NCBI GenBank assembly: GCA_040285745.1
Contig: JAUFOR010000003.1
Location: forward strand, 1,116,001-1,180,000
DNA: 64,000 nucleotides
Direction of reading: 5' to 3'
Origin: Barthelona sp. PCE
Taxonomy: Eukaryota > Metamonada: BaSk clade
This document shows, one piece after another, positions 19,400 to 28,494 of this stretch (the first letter of the stretch is position 1; each line of letters starts with the position of its first letter). The notes below the pieces were generated by a model. That model ran no database searches, had not been told where the DNA came from, and saw nothing but the letters and a program-made list of their open reading frames with translations. The position numbers and the translations under genes are program-made.

Positions 19400-20497
19400 T
19401 TACCAATCTGAATCATCTTCTAATGGAGTGTATTTTGGTTTGTAGTTCTCTCCAAAAATAGCTATACGATCTTCTTTTGATATCTTTAAATCTCGAAACA
19501 CCTTAATAACGGAAGGCATTCCAATAATACCTGTCATTGCATCATAGAAGTGTGACAAATTCCGACTAACAAGAAGCTGTTCACGGACACCCTCCACTTT
19601 CAATCCATTTTCTAAAAGAACTGAACAAGTAAACATTGTATTAACACCCACCTCAAACTGGTTCTTGTCAAAAAAGTTCTGCATAATAAGGTTACTTGTG
19701 TCAATTGCTTCACCTGCATCAATTCCATTCACTGACGACCATAAGTTATAACAAACCAAAGTTGCCGCATCCATGTATTGCACGGAATAGTCAACCAGGT
19801 ACATGTTGATAACATAGTGTAGCGGTGGCTCGGTAGACTCCAATGCCTGCTTTCTGTACGAATCTGACTGTAAAAGACATGAAAGAAGCAGTAGGTTTTG
19901 GAAAACATTCTTCCTCTTTTCGAGCTCTTTCAACACTTTAGCCAGAATATTAAATTTCTTTGTGGTATTGTGGAACTCGGACAGATGGGGCTCAGGTTCA
20001 TCAAAAGACAGAAAATCATACACAGCATCAACAACCTCTACTCGATCACAAGCATGGATATAACAAGCTGCGACTGTTTCACTTAGTGGCTTGGTTAGTT
20101 CCAGGGGAGGTCCTGGCTTGGCGTCTGTGGTATCATGGATGATCTTAATGAGTGTTATGAAGATACCACAACACACTTCATCAAAAGGTAACACCTCAAT
20201 GCATCTTAAAATAGCCAACAGCACACCACCCTGCAACATACAATATCGCATATCGATGTCAACTTTGATGAATTCAACGAACATGTGACAAAGAACCTTA
20301 AACTGCTTTTCACTTGGATCTTTGGCTATAACATCGTCCATGAGTGCAATTCGGTCCTGTTGTGTGATAACCTTCCTCAAAACTGTGGTCAAAGTCTTAG
20401 GTTCGTTCTCAAAAACTGAATAAACATGATCTGCATCTATTGAATTAGAATTACGCCCTTCTTCACTTGGAAATATTTCCCCTTGCTGTGCTTCCAT
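19400..20497 (-). CDS. Alpha-helical protein, unknown (armadillo-like?)
   Basis: 365 aa from the ATG at 20497; the frame continues upstream only to a TTG. The product is almost all helix-forming (KQFKVLCHMFVEFIKVDI, KNVFQNLLLLSCLLQSD) with regularly placed hydrophobics, suggesting a helical-repeat scaffold. No catalytic motif is visible. The element TTATCCTTTTTTG lies 15-30 bases upstream. It follows the APC2-like gene head-to-tail with a gap of under 50 bases, but nothing else ties the two functionally. Confidence 0.8.
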   Translation of the reverse strand: MEAQQGEIFPSEEGRNSNSIDADHVYSVFENEPKTLTTVLRKVITQQDRIALMDDVIAKDPSEKQFKVLCHMFVEFIKVDIDMRYCMLQGGVLLAILRCIEVLPFDEVCCGIFITLIKIIHDTTDAKPGPPLELTKPLSETVAACYIHACDRVEVVDAVYDFLSFDEPEPHLSEFHNTTKKFNILAKVLKELEKRKNVFQNLLLLSCLLQSDSYRKQALESTEPPLHYVINMYLVDYSVQYMDAATLVCYNLWSSVNGIDAGEAIDTSNLIMQNFFDKNQFEVGVNTMFTCSVLLENGLKVEGVREQLLVSRNLSHFYDAMTGIIGMPSVIKVFRDLKISKEDRIAIFGENYKPKYTPLEDDSDW

Positions 20498-20544
20498 TAT
20501 TATGGGAACTAAAAACAAAAAAGGATAAAATAAGAAATGCAAGT

Positions 20545-22743
20545 TTACTCACAATAGAAAACTGTTTCCTCATTAATAGTGATGATAGCACGGTCCTCCA
20601 ATCTTTCCAGAACAGCAGAGGCGTTAGAATGATACCAATTCATGCTCTTTGGCTTCAACCGCAAACGCAGAAACTCTGACAAATCATTGATCTGCATCTT
20701 CTTCTGCATCTTAAGCAGATGTGTGACGATTGCAGTCACCATAGACTCTGTGAATTTGTCAGATAGTTCTCTGGATTGCTTAAAACTCGACACTAATTGA
20801 TAGATGGTTAACTTAGTGCAGTCAGTAGTTGATTCAATACCACCGAAACCACGGTTGATAACCAGATCGTGACCATCCTTCAGCAAGACACCCTCATGTA
20901 TTAACGGTTCGATATGAGAGATGACGAGCTTCTCATCAAGTCGCATGGATTCACAGAGTTGGCTTATCGTTAAAGCATGCTCCAACCCATTGATGTGCAC
21001 GATTATGTGATACTGAAGCATTGTAACAAATAAATTACACTCATTCCATTTAAGCTGAAGACTCCCCAATAAAGGTGTTTCAAAAATAATCTTTTGTGGG
21101 TTTTCTTCCTTAAATTCTGTTAGAAACGCATCAATGTCATCATTAATCTCATCTATAACGAAATCTTCAACGACAATCTCACTAAATAATGTATATACTT
21201 CCTCTACTTCACCAAAACAGTAAATTCTACACGTTGAACGGTAGTGATCAATCTGGTTGCTCATTAGATTGCTGCACAATTTCTGATAACTCATGCAAAG
21301 GTCTCTGTCCAAATCCATCAAAAAGTCAATTACCATTTGCTCAATTTGATGATTGATAATACGACAATTACTGAACCGCAAACAGCCCAGATATGACATG
21401 TGTCTGAAGAAAACTCCACAATGAGTCAAATATTTTGTAAGATGCAAAGTTTTCATAATAAGATCTACTAAAAATTCGTCTTCAACCGTACAAATTCTCA
21501 AAAAATAGTCAATAGTCATAGACAGGCGTGCTGAAATGTGCATAGAAACATCTAAATCAGTAAGCATCTGACAGAATTTCTGAGACCCAAAAATTTCGTC
21601 TAATTTATAGAAAAAATCACTAAAAATAGGAACAAAAGATATTATTAACATTATACCTGACAAAAAATCAGGTGTATTGGTCAAAACAGAGTCATAAACA
21701 TCACATTCAAGAATCAAATCACGAAATGCACCACAACACTCTTGTTCATTACTGAGAACCTGTACTATTTCATCGATAACAACCTCAAAGATGGCGAAAA
21801 GCTGTTGCTGAAGATCTATAGTATTGTAAAAACTGGAAAGCTCCAATAACACAGACATATTATCCTTGTTTAAAAAGTAATAAGGGTCAGTGTATGAATC
21901 CAAAAAGACAGATATGATTGCGTTGGAAAACATTACATCACAAAGGACATCCTTAACTCCTTCAGTTGTGCTGTGATCAAAAACTTGACTAACCAACTGG
22001 ACTTCATTAGAGTATAACTCTTTAACTGAAGAAAGATATGTTTTGAGCTCTGTGTGTTCAACCATGAATACTTCCATTGTTTTCAAGTAAAAATAGTACG
22101 AACTCTCCAAAAATCGTTTCTCACAAAATTCTATTAACAACATTCTTCCATTACCACATGATAATAAAGACTGAACTGTCACCTGGAGATGTGCAGGTAT
22201 ACTCGTTCCTTCGTTACGTACCTTTTCAATAGCTGAATCAAATTGATCACGTAAGATATGTGAAACATCTCCTTGCCAAAAAAACTCCCGAAAAAGGTCA
22301 AAAGCATACTGTAATAATGGAGTTTTGTTCTTCAAAGTGATCCAATTGGATAGGTTTGAACAGATGCTGTTAACAATTGATGTAACATATTCAAAACGAA
22401 GCCAAATTGCTGAGACAGTTACTAACAAGTCGTTATGATTCGTTTCTTCCGATAATTCATCCCTAAGGCCCGCTATATGGTCATTCAGGATGGTCTTCAG
22501 TCCTGAATAGAGCTTTTCACTGTGACCACCAGTGCATAAAGAAAAAACAAGTCGATGTGCATCAACATATGGAATTGCAGCCCTCTTCCCTGTAACTTCA
22601 TCGACATTCGCCGAAGATGAGAGTACCTGCTTAAGCAAAGGTTCAAGAGATACAAAGGTTTCTTTGTAATCGACGTTGGATTGCTGAAGCAAAGGACTCG
22701 CGATGCCCTTGATCTTCACCCGACGCCTAGGTCTCAGAGACAT
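20545..22743 (-). CDS. Cullin-family protein, probable APC2 (anaphase-promoting complex subunit 2)
   Basis: 732 aa. The N-terminal two thirds are helical, as in cullin repeats. A conserved-looking beta/helix segment (LGSLQLKWNECNLFV) leads to a winged helix with ISQLCESMRLDEKLV and GVLL, the layout of the cullin-homology domain of APC2. The C-terminus (MVTAIVTHLLKMQKKMQI to LEDRAIITI) resembles the terminal winged-helix domain. No neddylation motif of canonical cullins (I-V-R-I-M-K) is seen, which favours APC2 over CUL1-4. APC2 binds the APC11 RING and forms the catalytic core of the APC/C. The sequence is divergent, so a diverged cullin cannot be excluded. Confidence 0.68.
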   Translation of the reverse strand: MSLRPRRRVKIKGIASPLLQQSNVDYKETFVSLEPLLKQVLSSSANVDEVTGKRAAIPYVDAHRLVFSLCTGGHSEKLYSGLKTILNDHIAGLRDELSEETNHNDLLVTVSAIWLRFEYVTSIVNSICSNLSNWITLKNKTPLLQYAFDLFREFFWQGDVSHILRDQFDSAIEKVRNEGTSIPAHLQVTVQSLLSCGNGRMLLIEFCEKRFLESSYYFYLKTMEVFMVEHTELKTYLSSVKELYSNEVQLVSQVFDHSTTEGVKDVLCDVMFSNAIISVFLDSYTDPYYFLNKDNMSVLLELSSFYNTIDLQQQLFAIFEVVIDEIVQVLSNEQECCGAFRDLILECDVYDSVLTNTPDFLSGIMLIISFVPIFSDFFYKLDEIFGSQKFCQMLTDLDVSMHISARLSMTIDYFLRICTVEDEFLVDLIMKTLHLTKYLTHCGVFFRHMSYLGCLRFSNCRIINHQIEQMVIDFLMDLDRDLCMSYQKLCSNLMSNQIDHYRSTCRIYCFGEVEEVYTLFSEIVVEDFVIDEINDDIDAFLTEFKEENPQKIIFETPLLGSLQLKWNECNLFVTMLQYHIIVHINGLEHALTISQLCESMRLDEKLVISHIEPLIHEGVLLKDGHDLVINRGFGGIESTTDCTKLTIYQLVSSFKQSRELSDKFTESMVTAIVTHLLKMQKKMQINDLSEFLRLRLKPKSMNWYHSNASAVLERLEDRAIITINEETVFYCE

Positions 22744-22763
22744 TAGTAAAACGAATACGAATT

Positions 22764-22780
22764 ACTGTAAAAGGTAATGA
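22764..22780 (-). promoter_or_regulatory. Initiator-like element CATTACCTTTTACAG
   Basis: On the minus strand CATTACCTTTTACAG lies about 20-37 bases before the ATG of the APC2-like gene. It is nearly identical to the element before the giant coiled-coil gene. Confidence 0.5.
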
Positions 22781-22896
22781 GAAAAATTGCAGGTACTTCT
22801 TTCAACCGCACTATTATATTCTTCTAAAGGTTGAATGTATCATAACAAATACAAAACCAAGTGAAAAATCGATAAAAATTGCTTGTTTATTATTTT

Positions 22897-23820
22897 CTAT
22901 ATCATATCTAACATTGGTGTAACGATTAAAGATGAATCAACTTCACCAATCTGCCCGAAATCCGTTGTGTATGTCTCTTGAACTTCCTCAGTATTGATCA
23001 TACCTTCTCCTTCCTCAATATTGGGTTGTTTTTCACGAAAAACATCCAGGTTAGCTAAAACACTCGCAAATGTATGAGGAGCACCTGGTGTGATATCATA
23101 ATACATGTTACCCATTTTAAGCTGGACTTTACCGCTCTTTCTCTTGATAACACTACCTAAAAGACCATACTTAGGTCTAATATCATGAAAACCATTTTCA
23201 TATTTTGCTTTATAACTTCTATTCTTAACTGTTTTTTCCTTAAGAGTTTCCTTTTTCTTCTTTTTTGGCTTTTTCTTTCTTTTTCGGAATGGAACTTTTG
23301 AAGGCATTTGTAAAAGAAATAAATTTGCAGAATCATCAAATAATTTTTGACCTGTATCATTCAGTGTACTAAAAGCTGGTGGTGCGTTGTGTTGGATGGG
23401 TGCTGCCCTGTCAATGGTATCAGAAGCTTTGTGAATTTGATCTTCTCCTCTTCCAAATGGAAGACTAATATTACTCACGTTATCAACACCTGCTGAGTTT
23501 CTAATTGCCATCATGTCCAGGTAATTGCCTGCGTCACTCTCTTCTACCACTTCTTGCATTGTTGACTGCTCCGTAGTAGTTACACGACGAAATGCATTAC
23601 GAAGCCCACTGCCTGTCGCTGAGATTCTGTTCTTTTTTCGGAACGATGCTCTCGGCTTCACTGCTATTTCCCTCTCTTTTGGTAAATTTTGCACTGGACC
23701 CAGTCGACTGCTACCTAATGCAGTGCCTCCTTCCTTTTTAATCTTTTTCTTCTTCTTAATGTTGCGCCCCGCCGCTTTCATCTCGCTCTTAAGCGAAAAT
23801 TTTGCTTTTTTTGGTGGCAT
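22897..23820 (-). CDS. POLR3D: RNA polymerase III subunit RPC4 (Rpc53)
   Basis: 307 aa. The N-terminal two thirds are lysine/arginine-rich and disordered, with a PPKKAKFSLK start and a KKRKKKPKKKKK run. The C-terminal ~90 residues carry the RPC4 signature: GLLGSVIKRKSGKVQLKMG, then YYDITPGAPHTFASVLANLD, and a final IGEVDSSLIVTP. In RPC4 this domain pairs with RPC5 in a TFIIF-like subcomplex that acts in Pol III initiation and termination. The length is short for the family, mainly from a compact N-terminus. Gene symbol follows the human orthologue name. Confidence 0.85.
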   Translation of the reverse strand: MPPKKAKFSLKSEMKAAGRNIKKKKKIKKEGGTALGSSRLGPVQNLPKEREIAVKPRASFRKKNRISATGSGLRNAFRRVTTTEQSTMQEVVEESDAGNYLDMMAIRNSAGVDNVSNISLPFGRGEDQIHKASDTIDRAAPIQHNAPPAFSTLNDTGQKLFDDSANLFLLQMPSKVPFRKRKKKPKKKKKETLKEKTVKNRSYKAKYENGFHDIRPKYGLLGSVIKRKSGKVQLKMGNMYYDITPGAPHTFASVLANLDVFREKQPNIEEGEGMINTEEVQETYTTDFGQIGEVDSSLIVTPMLDMI

Positions 23821-24082
23821 TTGATGTGAAAGAAGTCAATAATCGTAATACACGTATTTTATCCGTATCCAAGTATATGAGGGTGACATGTCCCATGACA
23901 TCACATGTAGAAATCGAAAAATGCAGTTGCAGAGAAAGAAATACTTATCTACGCTTATATCATCAATACAGTAATTCTAAGCACTGTGTGAGGACTGAAA
24001 ACATGTATTTACTGTTTTGATGAGTTAAAGTTCTTCAAATTCTGTTTTCTCCAATTTCACCCTTTCACACACTATTTTGGGC
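23821..24082. promoter_or_regulatory. Divergent intergenic region, 262 bp
   Basis: This is promoter space between RPC4 (minus) and a small basic protein gene (plus). An initiator-like TTTCACCCTTTCACAC sits at 24055-24070 on the plus strand, and TTGACTTCTTTCACATC directly precedes the RPC4 start on the minus strand. Confidence 0.45.
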
Positions 24083-24493
24083 ATGCGTAAGAAAAAGAAA
24101 CCAAAAATCAACCTCAAAGCTGAGAAAATGACACATTTAACTGCCAAATCAGTTCCAAAACAGCTACAAACTCCAGAAAGAATTGCAGAACTGACGGATA
24201 ATGATTTAAAGCTGTTAAATCGGGGAGTTGTTGCTGACATCATGCTGAATAATCCACATGATACAGCTACAGAAGACGAAAACGTGCCTGAAGAAACCAG
24301 AAAGAAGGTTATAATTCAGAAGAACGCAAAAATCATTTATCCGCGGAACCAAGTGATTTCTAAGCGCGTAACTCAGTTTAGAAAGTCTTTGAAGGAAAGG
24401 AAAAAACCTGCTTGGTTACAGAATACAGTAGAAAAAGAAAGAAAAAACACAAAACAGTTTTACTACAAAAATAGCAATAAGGAAGAAGAGTAG
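24083..24493 (+). CDS. Small basic protein, unknown (nuclear/nucleolar type)
   Basis: 136 aa; start at the ATG at 24083 rather than the TTG two codons upstream. It is very basic (RKKKKPKINLK; KSLKERKKPAWLQ) with a helical C-terminus, a composition common in ribosome-biogenesis or RNA-binding proteins. I recognise no family. A good initiator-like element lies 13-28 bases upstream. The stop codon abuts that of the convergent G6PD gene with no gap. Confidence 0.78.
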   Translation: MRKKKKPKINLKAEKMTHLTAKSVPKQLQTPERIAELTDNDLKLLNRGVVADIMLNNPHDTATEDENVPEETRKKVIIQKNAKIIYPRNQVISKRVTQFRKSLKERKKPAWLQNTVEKERKNTKQFYYKNSNKEEE

Positions 24494-25906
24494 TTACTTT
24501 TCTGTATACCATTCGACACCAAAGCGATCCTTTATGAAAGCATCCTCTCCTTCAACACGAGAGCTACCACCCTTATAATAGTTCATATTAAAGTCATGAT
24601 TCTTCACAAGCACTTGGTCATAAACTCTCCACGACTCTTCAACCTCATATGGGCTCACAAACAGGTCTTGGTTACCATTAATGATATCTAAAAGCATATT
24701 TTCGTAAGCATCAGCAAGATCAGGGTCTTCAACCATATAAGGAAGTGCTTGACGACATGTACCAGTTGCTGAACATCTTCCATTCAGCCACATAGTAATT
24801 TTTTTCTTAGGCTGGATTTCGATTTCAAGGACATTTGGAGGCAAATTTGTACCAATACTGGTTGTTTCAGGTTGTTTAAATACTACCTTAATAACCAACT
24901 TCTTTTCATCCAAGTTCTTGCCTGCTCTGATAATGATAGGAACACCCTCCCATTCTCTGTTGTTTATCTCTAAACCTAGTGTAACAAATGTAGGTGTCTT
25001 GTTACTCTCACCTTCGATGGAAACTGAATCATCTGTATTATAACCCTCATACTGTGCAAAAAAAACGTTTTCTGGAGTAAGTGACTTAATTCTCTTAAGT
25101 ACCTTTAGCTTTTCGTAATGAATACTCTGTGCATCGTCCTTTATAGGCTCTTTCATTGTTAGTAATGTAACAATTTGGGTTAGATGATTCTGAACAACGT
25201 CTGGTAAAACTCCACCAACTCTGTCATAGAAACGGCCTCTGCCCTGAATATCAATTGCTTCACTGAGTGTTATCTGAATTGAATCAACGTGTTTGTTACT
25301 GAACAGATCTGCAAAAATTGCATTACCAAATCTTAAGCTCTGAATACCACTGACAATGTGCTTGAAAAGGTAGTGGTCTACCAAGTATATTTGATCTGGT
25401 GTGAAACTCAACGTCTCTAGTAATTGCACGAATGAGCTCCACGACTGTAGATCTTCACCATGTGGCTTCTCGAGAACTAAGCGAAGTGAGCCATTGGTGG
25501 GATTGCCGCGGTACAGCCCGTCTATGTTTACCAGAGTACCGGGCATAACTTGTGGAGGTAACGAAAAATAATAAATTCTATCTCCACCGTCTTTCTCTTT
25601 CTGACGAAGGAAATAGTCGAGCTCCGCCATATCATCGGACCCATAATAGTCTCCTCTAACGTAATAGACTCTTGCTAAGAAATCTTCAACAATATTCTCA
25701 CAGTCCTGTTCATCAAGAGGACATTTGTTGAGTAGAGTTGTGCGAAGAAGTTCTCTGAATGATTCTGATGTATGCTTTGAACGAGCATATCCGTAGAAAT
25801 ACACGTCATCTGGAAAATAACCCCTTCTAAAGTTGTTAAAAAGGCTTGGAATAACGTACCTTCGGGAGAGATCACCCGATGCACCCAATATAATTATGCT
25901 TAACAT
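24494..25906 (-). CDS. Glucose-6-phosphate 1-dehydrogenase
   Basis: 470 aa from the ATG at 25906, chosen because the Rossmann motif GASGDL begins at residue 8 and a CCACCTTATCACA element ends directly at this ATG; a longer upstream frame adds 46 unlikely residues. It catalyses NADP+-dependent oxidation of glucose 6-phosphate, entry to the pentose phosphate pathway. Seen: IIILGASGDLSRR (coenzyme site), LVLEKPHG, and VDHYLFKHIV at the active site, where the family has R-I-D-H-Y-L-G-K, so the Gly is Phe here while the catalytic His and Lys remain. The C-terminal half matches the G6PD fold (IIIRAGKNLDEK). Length is near the usual 480-515. Confidence 0.95.
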   Translation of the reverse strand: MLSIIILGASGDLSRRYVIPSLFNNFRRGYFPDDVYFYGYARSKHTSESFRELLRTTLLNKCPLDEQDCENIVEDFLARVYYVRGDYYGSDDMAELDYFLRQKEKDGGDRIYYFSLPPQVMPGTLVNIDGLYRGNPTNGSLRLVLEKPHGEDLQSWSSFVQLLETLSFTPDQIYLVDHYLFKHIVSGIQSLRFGNAIFADLFSNKHVDSIQITLSEAIDIQGRGRFYDRVGGVLPDVVQNHLTQIVTLLTMKEPIKDDAQSIHYEKLKVLKRIKSLTPENVFFAQYEGYNTDDSVSIEGESNKTPTFVTLGLEINNREWEGVPIIIRAGKNLDEKKLVIKVVFKQPETTSIGTNLPPNVLEIEIQPKKKITMWLNGRCSATGTCRQALPYMVEDPDLADAYENMLLDIINGNQDLFVSPYEVEESWRVYDQVLVKNHDFNMNYYKGGSSRVEGEDAFIKDRFGVEWYTEK

Positions 25907-26345
25907 TGTGATAAGGTGGACAAAAGTAAAACAAAATATTATTTGAGACTTCCAAACATTGGAACAAGTAAATTGCATTTGAGCATATGGTAGTGTGTCA
26001 CGGTGCCCTGAAAGGTTGATATTGACAGTAAAGTCTTTAATCATTAACTTTGTTCTTTATTGATGTCCAAAGCCTAATTTGCTCATACAAAGGTTTAAAT
26101 CATGATCCACTCACATATTAGAGCTACTTTTCCGGAGCTTCCACATATTTACAACGCATAGAAGCGAGATTTAAAACTTTCTTCCTTGAATTTGATAAGC
26201 CAACAATTGACAACATCATAAGGTCAAAGTATCCAATAAGCCTGATCAAACCATGAGAAATAGTAAGGAAAAAAAACTGAGCCATTGTGCGGCGTTATAC
26301 ATTCTCTCACCTATTTTTCAAACTTATACATACAAAACTGCGAAT
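25907..26345. promoter_or_regulatory. Divergent intergenic region, 439 bp
   Basis: Between G6PD and the NlpC/P60 gene. On the minus strand TGTCCACCTTATCACA touches the G6PD ATG. On the plus strand CTCACCTATTTTTCAAAC at about 26308-26325 precedes the NlpC/P60 ATG at 26346. An in-frame ATG at 26253 lies upstream of that element and is probably untranslated. Confidence 0.5.
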
Positions 26346-27023
26346 ATGACAGAGGAATCGCTACAATCCAGATTCAAAGCGTTCAGAAAGCAACGAATGA
26401 AAGCTGTTTCAAATAGACAAACTTCAAGCACAAGTTCTGAACCAATTAGAACGCCTGAAGAGGCTGAAGATCTCAGAGCACAGTTTTTGCATCACGCGCA
26501 TAAGTATTGCGGAGTTCCTTACAGTCGAAAGCACCATAAAGACTTCCATGAATCTTTTCCTGGGTTATATTTGGACTGCTGTGGGTTGATTAGGCGTGTT
26601 TTTTGGAAAGACATTGATGCTGGTTTCAACCTGGGACCTTGGAATCAAAAATACTATTTTGAAGCACTAAATGATTACATAATACCTCTCGAACAAGCAA
26701 AACCTGGTGATCTTATTTTTTATAAGGGTGTTCGCACGGGAAAAACAGACCAAACAATAGTACATGTAGAGATACTGTTAGAAAATGAACAGTCGCTTGG
26801 TTCACGTTATTCTGGGGTGGATGTTAGAGAACACTTCTTATTCGATAGCAGCAGTTGGTCCCTGGTTGAATATTACATATGTTCCATTGATTCATGGTTT
26901 TCTGGTATACTAAAGCAGTTTCCCAGAAGTCATAAATATTTCATTCCTTTATTCAGTGAAAAATCAATTTTCTTTGATGAAACAGAGTATGAAGATGCTG
27001 AAAGTGATTGTGAAACAGAGTAA
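26346..27023 (+). CDS. NlpC/P60 superfamily cysteine peptidase-like protein
   Basis: 225 aa from the preferred ATG at 26346 (alternative 26253 adds 31 residues). The domain spans about residues 40-195. LDCCGLIRR contains the nucleophile Cys (family D-C-S-G-L), PGDLIFY is the conserved turn, and VHVEI carries the catalytic His. It has no signal peptide or wall-binding domain, unlike bacterial or laterally acquired peptidoglycan hydrolases. The GPWNQKYYFEALN insert and the CC pair suggest a eukaryotic branch of the superfamily of unknown substrate. The C-terminal tail is acidic. Activity is plausible, but the target is unknown. Confidence 0.8.
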   Translation: MTEESLQSRFKAFRKQRMKAVSNRQTSSTSSEPIRTPEEAEDLRAQFLHHAHKYCGVPYSRKHHKDFHESFPGLYLDCCGLIRRVFWKDIDAGFNLGPWNQKYYFEALNDYIIPLEQAKPGDLIFYKGVRTGKTDQTIVHVEILLENEQSLGSRYSGVDVREHFLFDSSSWSLVEYYICSIDSWFSGILKQFPRSHKYFIPLFSEKSIFFDETEYEDAESDCETE

Positions 27024-27163
27024 TTTTGAGAATCACTCAACAGATCACAGGAAATCCTTTAAAAACTATTTATTCATGCTTCATTGATATAGATCTATAT
27101 GATCTGAATAATCAGTGACTGAGCATTGAATTTGATTTTGAGTAGATAGTAAAAATCAAAAAA

Positions 27164-28219
27164 TTAAAGATCAAACAACTCTGCAATTTGAGAAGAAATG
27201 CTTCTTTTATCACTTTTAGAAGCTGTGTGTGGTTGTTTAAGTTCTGAACTATTATACAAACTGTTCAAATTTGTCATTTGAGGTTTTTGACTTTTTAACA
27301 TTTCAAATGATGGTGGTTGTTCTCTTTTTTGCTTTTGAGGGGGAGGGATATCAAATGCTATAGGTTTCCTTTTTGGTCGTTGTAAAGTAACCATTGTATC
27401 GTCTACTCTGTTCTTCATCCGCCTTTCTGGGGTGATTGGTGCAGTGTGTGGTCTAACTACCGCATGTTGCTGGACCCGCCTCATCTGTATAGGTGCTGGA
27501 GTTGTATTCGTGGATATCTCAGGCTGTAGCGTATCTGTTTGTGTCTCTATACAAACTTTCATCGACTCCTGGGTTCCCTGTGTCACCATCTGCCTGCGTT
27601 TCGGCGTTATTGGCGGGTTTCCAATTCGATCTAGTGACTGTGTCATATCAGAAGCTGGTGCCAAAGGTGTCATGTGTTGATTTTTCATTTTTACGTTTCT
27701 CAATGTACTAGGCATAGAATGAGATCCAGAAAGAATCCGTTTTGGCGGTGGCAGGTGCTGTAATGTGTTTGGGGTAGAGCTTACTGCTTGTAAAGAAGGG
27801 ACTGATTTATAACTACCCATTTTTGCTTGATAATCATCATCTATCTCTGACTTCAATGACTGTGACACTGTTATAACATTGCCCTTAACGTTGAAAGACA
27901 GTTCATACATGGGGTTAGGTGTTAAAAATGTTACTGTAGCACCGTCCTCAGCATTCTGAAAAATTGCTATATCTTTTATCTCTCCTCCATTAAAATGGAC
28001 TTGATATGTCTTTGGTTCGCCCGCAGATGACTGGATCTCATCTTTTGGTGCCTCCTCAGCCTCTTCCTCAACAGCACTCTCCTCTTCTCCTGATTGTTGT
28101 GAACCTTCTTCATCATATCCCTCACTGTATGCATCATCGTAGTTGCTGTAGGCCCCAGAGTACTCGTCGTAACCCTCTTCACCTGAGTACTCGTCGTATG
28201 GTTCCTCAGAAGAAGACAT
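27164..28219 (-). CDS. Acidic/disordered protein, unknown
   Basis: 351 aa from the ATG at 28219 (the frame continues to a GTG). The N-terminus is an acidic Y/E/S-rich repeat (DEYSGEEGYDEYSG). A short beta-rich segment follows at ~75-130 (YQVHFNGGEIKDIAIFQN, ATVTFLTPNPMYELSFNV). The remainder is Pro/Ser/Thr/Gln-rich and basic, with several R-M-K-N and KRK motifs. No known domain is recognised. The small folded segment may be the functional core. Confidence 0.78.
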   Translation of the reverse strand: MSSSEEPYDEYSGEEGYDEYSGAYSNYDDAYSEGYDEEGSQQSGEEESAVEEEAEEAPKDEIQSSAGEPKTYQVHFNGGEIKDIAIFQNAEDGATVTFLTPNPMYELSFNVKGNVITVSQSLKSEIDDDYQAKMGSYKSVPSLQAVSSTPNTLQHLPPPKRILSGSHSMPSTLRNVKMKNQHMTPLAPASDMTQSLDRIGNPPITPKRRQMVTQGTQESMKVCIETQTDTLQPEISTNTTPAPIQMRRVQQHAVVRPHTAPITPERRMKNRVDDTMVTLQRPKRKPIAFDIPPPQKQKREQPPSFEMLKSQKPQMTNLNSLYNSSELKQPHTASKSDKRSISSQIAELFDL

Positions 28220-28494
28220 AGTTAATAAAACACGTTTCACATATTTTCACAGCTGTCCTGAAGTTCACCGTGCACCTTTTGTGTCTGCGCGCATATCTAA
28301 AAAGTTGCAACAAAAAAATACCATGAAGCCTGCGCAAATCCAAAAAAAATACTTTTATTTTATTAACAAGATCAGATCATCTCTTATCGTGATCATGGTC
28401 ATGTAGCTTATTAATATTTACATCACCAACCTCGAAACAATATTATTCAGCAAATAGTGTGCACAAAGACAAACTCCAACGTGTTGCTGAGGTA
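28220..28494. promoter_or_regulatory. Intergenic, upstream of candidate ncRNA
   Basis: About 275 bases upstream of both the minus-strand acidic protein gene and the plus-strand candidate ncRNA. AT-rich; a CACCAACCTCG resembling the initiator element occurs near 28420-28435 on the plus strand. No ORF is seen. Confidence 0.35.

Noticed and set aside
24494-26044. Long N-terminal extension of G6PD
   Set aside because: The extra 46 residues resemble nothing and the promoter element directly abuts the ATG at 25906.
26253-26345. Upstream ATG for the NlpC/P60 gene
   Set aside because: The initiator-like element lies inside this extension, and the domain starts well after the later ATG.
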